In this document: in pieces, positions 43,820-50,891 of the stretch | Layout of the letters: each line of letters opens with the position of its first letter | Position numbering within the stretch: position 1 is the first letter of the stretch | NCBI GenBank assembly: GCA_002702065.1 | Contig: NZXX01000012.1 | Location: 434,001 to 498,000, forward strand | Length of the DNA: 64,000 nucleotides | DNA from: Anaerolineaceae bacterium | GTDB taxonomy: Bacteria > Chloroflexota > Anaerolineae > Aggregatilineales > Phototrophicaceae | Direction: 5' to 3' | Program-made: the position numbers and the translations under genes | The notes under the pieces: model-generated | The model's input: only the letters and a program-made list of their open reading frames with translations | Databases searched by the model: none | What the model was told of the DNA's origin: nothing

Positions 43820-44341
43820 ATGTTTGAATTGACGACCAGCGTGGTGATTGCTGCGCCTCATGAGGTGCAGGCCATCGCTGTGCCGATTATGCGCCAGTAC
43901 GCCATGGTGAACCTCGTACGGTTTCGTCCGCACATTACGCTGATGTTCCCGTTTGTACCGTTCGCAGAGCTAGAAGCAGCGTGTGAAACCCTGTATCGCC
44001 TGTGCAATACCATCCCTCCGTTTGACGTGACGTTGAACGGTTATGGCGAATTCCCCGGCGTAATCTATATGAAACCGGCTAATCCCGCCCCGATTCAGGC
44101 TGTGTTTCAGCGCATTTTCAGCACCTTTCCGGATTACCCGCCATATGAGGGGCAGTTTGGCCCGGACCTGGAACCGCATATGACGGTCGCGTCATTCGAC
44201 ACGCTGGTGGAACAGCCGGTCGTCGCGCTGCCGAACTATGCCCCGATCACATTTCGGGTTGATCGCCTGCATTTGTGGTACGGTGTTCGCGATGCCGACC
44301 TGCCGTGGCTGACGTATGACGTTATCCCCCTGCGAGGCTGA
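43820..44341 (+). CDS. 2'-5' RNA ligase / 2H phosphoesterase family protein
   Basis: A 173-residue protein with the two HxT motifs of the 2H superfamily: His38-Ile-Thr40 (RPHITLMF) and His120-Met-Thr122 (EPHMTVASF). These enzymes open cyclic phosphates or ligate RNA ends. The start follows a strong GGGGGGAAG. It is divergent from the metallophosphoesterase gene across a 58-base gap. Confidence 0.85.
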   Translation: MFELTTSVVIAAPHEVQAIAVPIMRQYAMVNLVRFRPHITLMFPFVPFAELEAACETLYRLCNTIPPFDVTLNGYGEFPGVIYMKPANPAPIQAVFQRIFSTFPDYPPYEGQFGPDLEPHMTVASFDTLVEQPVVALPNYAPITFRVDRLHLWYGVRDADLPWLTYDVIPLRG

Positions 44342-44389
44342 ACCACATGGCCTATTCGATGCCTGCGCACAACTTGCTATAATCGGCGC

Positions 44390-45292
44390 ATGAAACGATT
44401 CTGGATGCTTTGCCTATTGGGGCTGCTGGCCGCCTGTGCGAGTGAGCCGGTGCCGCAGGACGTGGGCCAACTGCCGACGCTGGCGGAACTGCCGACCGCC
44501 ACCCCGACTAATACGGCTGAACCGACAGTGACGCCTACCGACACCCTGACACCGACCAGCACGTTTACGGCGACAATCACGCTCTCGCCCACGCCGAGTG
44601 TCACGCCCAGTATGACGATTACCGACACACCCACGCGGACACCGACCACGACGCCCAGCCCGACGCCGCGCCAGAGTGCATTGTCTTTGCTGGCGCAGCT
44701 GGCGGACAGTGTCACTGTGCTGCCTCAGGAAATGCGCCCGATGCCGGCGACGCCGTTGCCCAATGGCGTAAACCAATCGACTGTGCCGGTAGGGGGCACT
44801 ATCCTGCCTGCATCGTGCCCGCAGCTTCCGCCGGATGGGTTTGGTACGCTGTTTTTTGGGACGCCATCGCTGGCCGGGCAGATCGGCTGCCCATTGGGGA
44901 CGCCGACGACCTCTAACAGCGCTGAACAACGCTTCGAGCGTGGGGCGATGGTCTGGCTCGGTGGGCCGATTTACGTGCTCTACGCCGATGGTCGTTTACA
45001 GCGTTTTGACGACACATTCAATGCGGCGGTTGATCCGGCCAGCGGGGTCGAGAATCCGCCTGCCGGGCTGGTGGAACCGATCCGCGGTTTTGGCAAAATC
45101 TGGCGCAATAACCCGGACGTGCGCAGCGGCCTGGGGTGGGGCACTGGCGCAGAAACTGGCGGTAACGCCACCATGCAGCGTTTTGAACGCGGCTGGATGA
45201 TCGACCTGTCGCAGCGGGCCGACCTGCTGGTGCTGGTAGAAGACCCAGCCACCGGGACAGGGCGCTGGCAGTCCTTTGCCGGGAGCTATTAG
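44390..45292 (+). CDS. Lipoprotein with Thr/Pro linker and LGFP-like repeats
   Basis: A 300-residue protein with a signal peptide and a lipobox LAAC (Cys at about residue 16). A roughly 75-residue Thr/Pro-rich linker follows (about 28-100), then a C-terminal region with two LGFP-like repeats (IGCPLGTPT...QRFERGAMVWL and GLGWGTGAE...QRFERGWMIDL). LGFP repeats bind cell-wall structures. A single base separates it from the hexulose-phosphate synthase start, an unexpected operon partner for RuMP enzymes. Confidence 0.75.
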   Translation: MKRFWMLCLLGLLAACASEPVPQDVGQLPTLAELPTATPTNTAEPTVTPTDTLTPTSTFTATITLSPTPSVTPSMTITDTPTRTPTTTPSPTPRQSALSLLAQLADSVTVLPQEMRPMPATPLPNGVNQSTVPVGGTILPASCPQLPPDGFGTLFFGTPSLAGQIGCPLGTPTTSNSAEQRFERGAMVWLGGPIYVLYADGRLQRFDDTFNAAVDPASGVENPPAGLVEPIRGFGKIWRNNPDVRSGLGWGTGAETGGNATMQRFERGWMIDLSQRADLLVLVEDPATGTGRWQSFAGSY

Positions 45293-45293
45293 G

Positions 45294-45926
45294 ATGCGAT
45301 TGCAACTGGCGCTGGATGGTACGCTGGCGGACAGCCTGACCTTGCTGGATCAGGTGCGCTCATGGATTGATATTGCCGAGATCGGCACACCCCTGGTCCA
45401 GCGCGAAGGGGCGCAGGCCTTGCGGACGATGCGTGCTGCCCACCCAGACCTGCCTTTGCTGGCAGATTTTAAGATCATGGATGCTGGCGAAATCGAAGCG
45501 GGTATCGCGTTCGAGGCTGGGGCCGACATCGTGACAGTTATGGGCTTTGCCCAGGACGCCACCATCGCCGGAGTCGTCGCGGCGGCAGCACAGGCCGGGG
45601 GCGAAGTCATGGTCGATCTGATGGCAATGCCCGACCCGGCGGCCCGCATTCATCAATGCCTGATGATGGGCTGTGATTATTTTTGCGTGCATACGGCGCA
45701 CGATGTTCGCCGCAGTCAGTCGCCGGTCGAGATGCTGCGTGCCCTGCGCTTTGGGATGCCGGATGCTCAGCTTGCCGTCGCCGGTGGTGTCAACCTCGCC
45801 AGCATCGGCGCGATTGTCGAAGTCCACCCAGCTATTGTGGTCGTGGGTAGTGCCATCACAACTGCCGAGGCTCCGGTAGCAATGGCGCGCGCCTTGCACG
45901 AAAAGATGAGGGGGGAAGATGGCTGA
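45294..45926 (+). CDS. hxlA: 3-hexulose-6-phosphate synthase
   Basis: A 210-residue OMP-decarboxylase-fold barrel with the DxKxxD catalytic motif (Asp58-Phe-Lys60-Ile-Met-Asp63 in LADFKIMDAG) and C-terminal phosphate loops VAGGVN and VVGSAIT. It condenses formaldehyde with ribulose 5-phosphate. Assignment over 3-keto-L-gulonate-phosphate decarboxylase rests on the adjoining isomerase gene. The ATG at 45294 is one base after the lipoprotein stop, and the 3' end overlaps the isomerase gene by 8 bases. Confidence 0.82.
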   Translation: MRLQLALDGTLADSLTLLDQVRSWIDIAEIGTPLVQREGAQALRTMRAAHPDLPLLADFKIMDAGEIEAGIAFEAGADIVTVMGFAQDATIAGVVAAAAQAGGEVMVDLMAMPDPAARIHQCLMMGCDYFCVHTAHDVRRSQSPVEMLRALRFGMPDAQLAVAGGVNLASIGAIVEVHPAIVVVGSAITTAEAPVAMARALHEKMRGEDG

Positions 45927-46485
45927 GTATCGTGAACTCGTCGGGCAGGTTATGGACGAACTGGGTTTGGCCCTGACGTCGGTCAACCCGGAGGCCGTGA
46001 CCAGCTTGCGGCAGGATATCCTCGATGCGCGCCGCATCTTTGTGGCCGGGCAGGGGCGTTCCGGTTTGCGGATGCAGGCATTTGCCATGCGGTTGATGCA
46101 CCTGGACCTGAATGCGCATGTGGTGGGTGGTGTGACCACCCCGGCAGTGAACCCCGGCGACCTGCTGATTGTCGGCTCAGGCTCCGGGCGAACGGAGTCG
46201 CTGGTCCATTATGCACGCCGCGCCCACGACCTGAACGCACAGGTGTCACTCATCACAATTGCCAGTGAGTCCCCTATTGGGAAATATGCGGACTCGGTGA
46301 TTCGGATTGCGGCAGCCAGCCCGAAACTGGAAACACCGGAAAACGAGAGACAGACCGTGCAGCCGATGGGGTCATTGTTTGAACAGGCGCTTGGTTTGCT
46401 GCTGGATATTGTGGTGATTCAATTGATGGATGACTTGACCACTGACCAGACCGCCATGTTTGCCCGCCATGCCAATCTCGAGTAA
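45919..46485 (+). CDS. hxlB: 6-phospho-3-hexuloisomerase
   Basis: A 188-residue SIS-domain protein with sugar-phosphate motifs FVAGQGRSGLRMQAFAMRLMH and IVGSGSGRTESLVH, and a late QPMGSLFEQALG stretch that is characteristic of the PHI family. It converts hexulose 6-phosphate to fructose 6-phosphate, completing the formaldehyde-fixing arm of the ribulose monophosphate pathway, or running it backwards for ribose supply. Translation is coupled to hxlA by overlap. Confidence 0.9.
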   Translation: MAEYRELVGQVMDELGLALTSVNPEAVTSLRQDILDARRIFVAGQGRSGLRMQAFAMRLMHLDLNAHVVGGVTTPAVNPGDLLIVGSGSGRTESLVHYARRAHDLNAQVSLITIASESPIGKYADSVIRIAAASPKLETPENERQTVQPMGSLFEQALGLLLDIVVIQLMDDLTTDQTAMFARHANLE

Positions 46486-46525
46486 CCGGCCAATCTGATA
46501 CCAATCCAACGATTTTCGTGTAGAC

Positions 46526-46531
46526 TATAAT
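46526..46531 (+). promoter_or_regulatory. Perfect TATAAT before the tmRNA-like gene
   Basis: TATAAT ends 5 bases before the first G of the RNA, the distance at which transcription would start on the mature 5' end. No good -35 is seen at 17 bases. Confidence 0.5.
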
Positions 46532-46536
46532 TTCAT

Positions 46537-46659
46537 GGGGGTGAACCAGTTTCGACGGGGTTCGCTGTCCGGCGAGTAGCGCGAAGGCGCACAGCACATA
46601 CGTGAAAACCGGACGACAACGGCGTATCTCGGACGCGCGTGCAATTCGCGCCACCTCCA
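46537..46659 (+). ncRNA. ssrA: tmRNA-like RNA lacking the mRNA-like domain
   Basis: The 5' end GGGGGTGAACCAGTTTCGAC and the 3' end (GGACGCGCG-TGCAATT-CGCGC-CACCTCC-A, 46631-46659) match both conserved ends of tmRNA. Acceptor strands 46537-46543 and 46652-46658 pair over 7 bp with G3-U70, the alanyl-tRNA synthetase identity pair, and A73 follows. A 5-bp T-arm is present. Between them GTCCGG (46567-46572) pairs with CCGGAC (46609-46614), a shortened P2 helix, enclosing a GCGC-GAAG-GCGC hairpin. Only 123 nt exist where about 350 are usual. There is no tag reading frame and no room for pseudoknots. CCA is not encoded. It could be a degenerate copy or a functional variant. Confidence 0.75.
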
Positions 46660-46693
46660 CTCCCACCCCTCCGCATTTATCTGACTTCACTTC

Positions 46694-46711
46694 ATCACCG
46701 GATAACCGTTT
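46694..46711 (+). terminator. Weak terminator-like sequence after the tmRNA-like gene
   Basis: A short CGG-ATAA-CCG stem is followed by TTTTT, 35-50 bases past the tmRNA-like 3' end. The stem is only 3-4 bp. Confidence 0.25.
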
Positions 46712-46727
46712 TTAAGACCGTGCAAAC

Positions 46728-46822
46728 GCTGTGTTGTGGGGAAAAGCAACAGCGCCCGTTTGTTCAACGAGCGCTGCCGCAACAACACATATAGGGGGAA
46801 GGGGAAAGTTGTTGCAACTTTC
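46728..46822. other. Two strong hairpins in a long intergenic gap
   Basis: A long imperfect hairpin at about 46730-46793 pairs TGTTGTGG with CCGCAACA outside and AGCGC-CGTT with AACG-GCGCT inside. A perfect 8-bp hairpin GAAAGTTG-TTG-CAACTTTC lies at 46804-46822. The first has no T run. The gap from 46823 to 47061 is AT-rich and holds nothing else I can support. Confidence 0.45.
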
Positions 46823-47061
46823 TGGTCATTACGACCGCCACTATATTACACCCGGTTCTGTTCGTGTGGTAAATCGCTGAGCGAATGCTCATCTGGCATT
46901 AAACTTTGGGCCGCAATCGTCCCTTATTCCAGGCCAAATAACATGGTTTTATAAGTCATCTGACGGGTTATTAATAGGGCATATAACCCATGTCATTGTA
47001 AGCACAATTCATAAGATTCTATAGATAACAGGTCGCATAGTTATTCACAGGTCATCACGCC

Positions 47062-47499
47062 ATGATTACGCCGCTTGAAATCCTCTGGGTCGAAGACAAC
47101 GCCAACCAGATTGGTGCTATCTGGGAATTATTTAAGGTCCGCAAAATCCATAACAATTTTACCGTCGTTGCTGACCGTCAGGAGGCGTTGGCCCTGCTCA
47201 ACCAGGAGGGCGAGTATGCGGCCAATCTGCGCCCGCATCTGATCTTTGTTGCAGCGGACGCGGTGACGGATGACATGGCTGAATGGACCCATATCGCCAA
47301 CAACCGCCATTTCAGCCATATACCGCTGATCGTCGTGGCGGATGATGATCAGGAAAGCGCTGATGTGCGGCAGAAGGCTGAACAACTGGGCATTAGCCCT
47401 GCCTGTTATCTCCAGAAGCCGATCACGTTTCCTGATATGATGCAGGTGGTGGGCTGCCTAACCGGTTTTGGCGTGACGTTTACACACTTCAACTTTTGA
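47062..47499 (+). CDS. Degenerate receiver-domain protein (Rcp1/CheY-like)
   Basis: A 145-residue protein with the fold of a receiver. It begins ILWVEDN, keeps the Lys loop YLQKPI, and has IPLIVVADD where T/S normally sits. The phosphoacceptor aspartate is replaced: the strand reads LIFVAADAV with Ala at the expected site. It should therefore not be phosphorylated by the usual route. The ATG lacks a strong ribosome site. No kinase is adjacent. Confidence 0.7.
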   Translation: MITPLEILWVEDNANQIGAIWELFKVRKIHNNFTVVADRQEALALLNQEGEYAANLRPHLIFVAADAVTDDMAEWTHIANNRHFSHIPLIVVADDDQESADVRQKAEQLGISPACYLQKPITFPDMMQVVGCLTGFGVTFTHFNF

Positions 47500-47502
47500 T
47501 AG

Positions 47503-48549
47503 TTACCAGACCAGCCCCCTGGCACCCACTTCCCAGACTTCCTCAATCGTCTCGCCGCGCACACCATAAAGCTGGTTGTGCAGGTTGGATACCACACAGG
47601 TATGCACCGGGACGATCTGAACACGTTCGCCAATGACCGGATGATCTTCACAGGCGCTCAGGTCGACGTAAGCATGTTCTTCGTTCAGCTTGTAAATGCG
47701 GGCATCCGGGTATTCGAGAATACAGCCATGTCCGTCCGCCACTCGATCCGCCGCCAGGGTTTTGCTGCCACTGTCCAGAATAGCGCGGTTTTCCGCCGGG
47801 CGGCTGACAACCGTTGCCATGACCGTCATGGCGCAATCATCGACATCGGCCCAACCGGCGGTGATGGTATTCCAGTCATTAAAGATATACGTCCCCACGC
47901 GGATTTCTGTCAGTTCGGGCACTTCGTGGGCCGTGAAGGCAGCCCCGGTGCCACCACCGCTGACACTGTCGACACCGATCCCGGCCTGATGTAACCCGTC
48001 GAGCAGTTCCTGCAAGCGGGGGCGGATGCTCGGATAACTGGGGTACACCAGCACACCGGCGAAATGGAGATGGTCGTCGCTGTCGATCTGTTTGGCGAGT
48101 TCGATAGCTTCATCCGGGCTGGCCCCGGTGCGTTCAATCTCGGTGGCAAGGTCGACCATGACCCGGATGGTGCCATTGGCGGCAGCGGCAGCTTCGGATA
48201 AACCTCGCACGACTGACGGGTGATCGGCGCTGACGGTGATGCGGTTGTACATCGACATATCTGCCAGCCGGGCCGTTTTCTGTGGGCCGACAATGTTATA
48301 CGGAATTTGAATGTCGTTGATGCCAGCGTCGATAAAAACCTGGGCTTCGGTCAATTTCTGGCACGCAATGCCCACGGCCCCCGCTGCAAGCTGCATTTTG
48401 GCGATGGCCGGAATCTTGTGCGTCTTGATGTGCGGTCGGAATTTGAGGCCATAATGATCACAATAACCCTGCATCCGCGCAATATTTCGCTCCATCCGGT
48501 CCAGGTCGATCAGGACGCTGGGTGTTTCGAGATCATGAATGGTTTGCAT
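47503..48549 (-). CDS. DSD1-family PLP enzyme (D-threonine aldolase / D-serine dehydratase-like)
   Basis: A 348-residue protein with an alanine-racemase-type N-terminal barrel. The PLP lysine lies in FRPHIKTHKIP (about residues 35-45), and the C-terminal metal site HTC occurs in VPVHTCVVSNLHNQ. This is the layout of zinc-dependent D-serine dehydratase and D-threonine aldolase. The start MQTIHD follows AAAGGAGAC. Substrate cannot be fixed from sequence. Confidence 0.85.
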   Translation of the reverse strand: MQTIHDLETPSVLIDLDRMERNIARMQGYCDHYGLKFRPHIKTHKIPAIAKMQLAAGAVGIACQKLTEAQVFIDAGINDIQIPYNIVGPQKTARLADMSMYNRITVSADHPSVVRGLSEAAAAANGTIRVMVDLATEIERTGASPDEAIELAKQIDSDDHLHFAGVLVYPSYPSIRPRLQELLDGLHQAGIGVDSVSGGGTGAAFTAHEVPELTEIRVGTYIFNDWNTITAGWADVDDCAMTVMATVVSRPAENRAILDSGSKTLAADRVADGHGCILEYPDARIYKLNEEHAYVDLSACEDHPVIGERVQIVPVHTCVVSNLHNQLYGVRGETIEEVWEVGARGLVW

Positions 48550-48602
48550 AGTCGCGTCTCCTTTGTGCATCGCACAAGTATGGCGACAAAACCCCCGGCT
48601 CG

Positions 48603-48641
48603 CAAAAACAAAAGCGGACTGTCCGCCAGGGGTGTCCGCTT
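48603..48641 (-). terminator. Terminator after the Pmp3-like gene
   Basis: AAGCGGAC and GTCCGCTT form an 8-bp stem with a 14-base loop. The minus strand continues with TTTGTTTTTG. It lies about 70 bases past the gene stop. Confidence 0.75.
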
Positions 48642-48710
48642 CTTTCGCAATGCCGGTCAGGCCTGCATGTTTACATCGACGCAGGCAGAACCGGGTTTAT
48701 ATGCGGGTGG

Positions 48711-48869
48711 CTAGTTCTCCGACATGTAGTTCAGAATGAGCGCGGCGACTGCGCCAGGGATCCACCCGGCCAGCGTCAGCGCAAAGACGATCAGCACGGT
48801 GCCGCAGCCACGATCCAGCACAGCCAGCGGCGGGAAGATAATACACAGAATAGCACGTCCAAGACTCAT
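48711..48869 (-). CDS. Pmp3/YqaE family small membrane protein
   Basis: A 52-residue protein with two membrane helices and the family signature ILCIIFPPLAVLDRGCG, then LTLAGWIPGAVAALIL. YqaE/Pmp3 proteins are stress-induced membrane proteins affecting ion homeostasis. The start at 48869 follows GGAGG at 7-base spacing. Confidence 0.85.
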   Translation of the reverse strand: MSLGRAILCIIFPPLAVLDRGCGTVLIVFALTLAGWIPGAVAALILNYMSEN

Positions 48870-48946
48870 AATCATTCCTCCGATCACGACAGTAACTATA
48901 CTGTATACGCAGAAATGTATATTTTGTCGCAGCGGAGGCAAAAGCA

Positions 48947-48975
48947 AAGGCGGTATGCGCACACCATACCGCCTT
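48947..48975 (-). terminator. Terminator after the 86-residue protein gene
   Basis: A perfect 11-bp stem AAGGCGGTATG/CATACCGCCTT with a 7-base loop is followed on the minus strand by TTTGCTTTTG. It lies 22 bases past the stop. Confidence 0.75.
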
Positions 48976-48997
48976 CATGCTGAGGAGGTTGTCGACA

Positions 48998-49258
48998 TCA
49001 GGGCAGCCCGGTCTCCAGTTTGGTGCGGTCTGCCAGGCAGGGCTGCTGTGGCTGAGGCTGCGGCTGAACCAACCGGTACAGGCTGCGCAGCACACCCAAA
49101 GGCCGGATACGCCAGCTCAACCGCCGGGTCTGGCGCTGCTGGCGGGCTGCGGCCAGCACTTCAGCTTTCAGACGATGCTGCCGGGCGGTCGCGATGTACT
49201 GTTTTTGTTGTAATTCATACTGCTGAAGCAGATAGCGTTCGTTTGTGTGCTCGTTCAT
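48998..49258 (-). CDS. Small basic hypothetical protein
   Basis: An 86-residue Gln- and Arg-rich protein, helical in its first half (LLQQYELQQKQYIATARQHRLKAE is amphipathic), with a Pro-Gln repeat near the C-terminus. A strong terminator follows, which supports a real transcript. No family recognised. Confidence 0.5.
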   Translation of the reverse strand: MNEHTNERYLLQQYELQQKQYIATARQHRLKAEVLAAARQQRQTRRLSWRIRPLGVLRSLYRLVQPQPQPQQPCLADRTKLETGLP

Positions 49259-49328
49259 GTCTCATCCTGTCTTCCACACCACTTGTTACACTATCAGTGT
49301 AGGACAGGAGCGCATAAAACTGAACTTA

Positions 49329-49344
49329 TTTAGTTTTTACTAAA
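49329..49344. promoter_or_regulatory. Inverted-repeat operator candidate upstream of the ArsR-type regulator
   Basis: TTTAGT-TTTT-ACTAAA is a perfect 6-bp inverted repeat located 68 bases upstream of the regulator start and between divergent genes. Size and position suit ArsR autoregulation. Confidence 0.45.
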
Positions 49345-49411
49345 ACGATAGACTAGACCGTCTGTTCGGGTGTATGATAAGGCAAATTGGAGGAGGGATT
49401 GTACGGCTGCC

Positions 49412-50410
49412 ATGACCATCAAAATTCATGTGACACCAGATGATCTGCTGGAAACCCGTTTTGCCTATAATCCTTTGGTCGAGCTGGCGATCAGCTACCG
49501 GGTCTTACGTTCACCGGGCAAGCATCGGCCATACCAGAAGTGGGTCAACGACGCGCTGCGCTCATTGCATGGTGTTGATCTGCCATTTATGGATACCTTG
49601 CTCGCGCCGGATGCGCGCTATATCCCGGACTTTCTGACGCCGACGCCCACAACTGTACAGCTGCATATCGAACCGGAAATCGAAAAATTACTGGCTCTGC
49701 CGGATGTGGTCATCCGCAAAAATATTGAACAGTTGATGCTCTATGTGGGCGAGTCCGATATCCTCCGCTTTTTCCTGACTTACCCGCATGAAGCGCTGCT
49801 GTGTCTGGTCGAGGAACTGCGCCTGTACTGGCGGCGAGTGATGGAACCGCATTGGTCCAGCCTGACATCCATACTCGATGGCGACGTCATTTACCATGCG
49901 CGGCAGATGGCGCTCAATGGCCCGGAGAACATGCTCAATGGGCTGCATACGGCCAGGATTCGGTTTCAGGATGGGGTGATTGAACTCGATAAAGACTGCG
50001 ATTCTCGCTGCCCGGATCAATATCACTTGACGGGCACCGGGTTACAGCTGGTCCCGTCGATTTTCAGCGGGTCGGGCATTCACTGGCAGATCGAACCGGA
50101 ATGGCACCCGATGCTGATTTACAGCGCACGCGGTATTGGTAACTGGCGGGCAGACGTGGTCGACCGCAATCCGTCGCTGGAACTGGCGCTGGGCGAGGGC
50201 CGGGCGCGGGTGCTGCAAAAACTGGCGACACCGTCTAACACGGGTGAGATTGCCCGCCAGCTGGATATTTCCGCCGGAGCTGCTTCCCAGCATCTGAGCC
50301 GCTTGCAGCAGGCCGGGCTGGTCGAACCACATCGCAGTGGCAGGCGTGTTTACTACCAGTTGACTCACCGGGGCACGCAACTGCTGACGTTGTTCGATCA
50401 GGCCATTTAA
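49412..50410 (+). CDS. ArsR-family transcriptional regulator with N-terminal DUF5937-like domain
   Basis: A 332-residue protein. The C-terminal 75 residues are a winged helix (RVLQKLATPSNTGEIARQLDISAGAASQHLSRLQQAGLVEPHRSGRRVYYQL), the ArsR/MarR type. The N-terminal 240 residues match the helical domain common in actinobacterial and chloroflexal ArsR-like regulators (FAYNPLVELAISYRVLRSPGKH). No metal-binding ELCVCD motif is seen, so it senses something other than arsenite. ATG 49412 lies 14 bases after GGAGGAGGG, somewhat distant. Confidence 0.82.
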   Translation: MTIKIHVTPDDLLETRFAYNPLVELAISYRVLRSPGKHRPYQKWVNDALRSLHGVDLPFMDTLLAPDARYIPDFLTPTPTTVQLHIEPEIEKLLALPDVVIRKNIEQLMLYVGESDILRFFLTYPHEALLCLVEELRLYWRRVMEPHWSSLTSILDGDVIYHARQMALNGPENMLNGLHTARIRFQDGVIELDKDCDSRCPDQYHLTGTGLQLVPSIFSGSGIHWQIEPEWHPMLIYSARGIGNWRADVVDRNPSLELALGEGRARVLQKLATPSNTGEIARQLDISAGAASQHLSRLQQAGLVEPHRSGRRVYYQLTHRGTQLLTLFDQAI

Positions 50411-50419
50411 GAACCGTTT

Positions 50420-50550
50420 GGTGTTCACGTAGAGACGGGCCGACACACAGACCGAACCCCACAGGGGTGGGTATGAATTGTAGGGGAGCGCCCGTGTGTG
50501 CTCCCAGCAGGCCGACACACCGGTTCGCCTCTACCGATGTTTTTGAGCCA
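50420..50550. repeat. Intergenic segment with repeated CCGACACAC words
   Basis: GGCCGACACAC or close variants occur at about 50440 and 50510, and TGTAGGGG at about 50479 recalls the segment at 31330-31350. GTAGAG near the left end and CTCTAC near the right end form outer arms. Non-coding; probably another copy or fragment of the dispersed repeat. Confidence 0.4.
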
Positions 50551-50567
50551 ATTATCGGGCGAGGTAA

Positions 50568-50891
50568 TTATTCACTCGGTTTGAGTTCCACAATCAGGCC
50601 GTTGCTCCAGTCATACTTGGCGTCCATCAAGGCGCTGACGGCAGCGACCCGTTCCGGTTCGGCGCTGGCTTCGACGACGCGCCCGGTTCCGCTGTAGGAC
50701 TGGTCACCTACGCGGAAGGTGATGGCGGGGTTGCGGCGAATGTTCTGCACCCAGTGCGTACGCTCCCGATTTTCCGCCACGATGTAGAACGCATCCTCAT
50801 GCGCCACAAACCAGATTTCAATTTCATGTGGCCGGCCACTTTTCCAGCCAGTGGTTGTGACATACAGATAAGGCAAATCAGCATCGCTCAT
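50568..50891 (-). CDS. Ddn-like F420-dependent nitroreductase family protein
   Basis: A 107-residue protein of the split-barrel deazaflavin-dependent nitroreductase group: LYVTTTGWKSGRPHEIEIWFV (8-28), VAENRERTHWVQNIRRNPAITFRVGD. The family reduces nitro or quinone substrates with F420H2 and includes Ddn of mycobacteria. Its ATG overlaps the acyl-CoA dehydrogenase stop by 4 bases, so the two are an operon. Confidence 0.85.
   Translation of the reverse strand: MSDADLPYLYVTTTGWKSGRPHEIEIWFVAHEDAFYIVAENRERTHWVQNIRRNPAITFRVGDQSYSGTGRVVEASAEPERVAAVSALMDAKYDWSNGLIVELKPSE

Noticed and set aside
46736-46954. A 72-codon frame downstream of the tmRNA-like gene
   Set aside because: It overlaps strong hairpins and lacks a ribosome site or recognisable motif.
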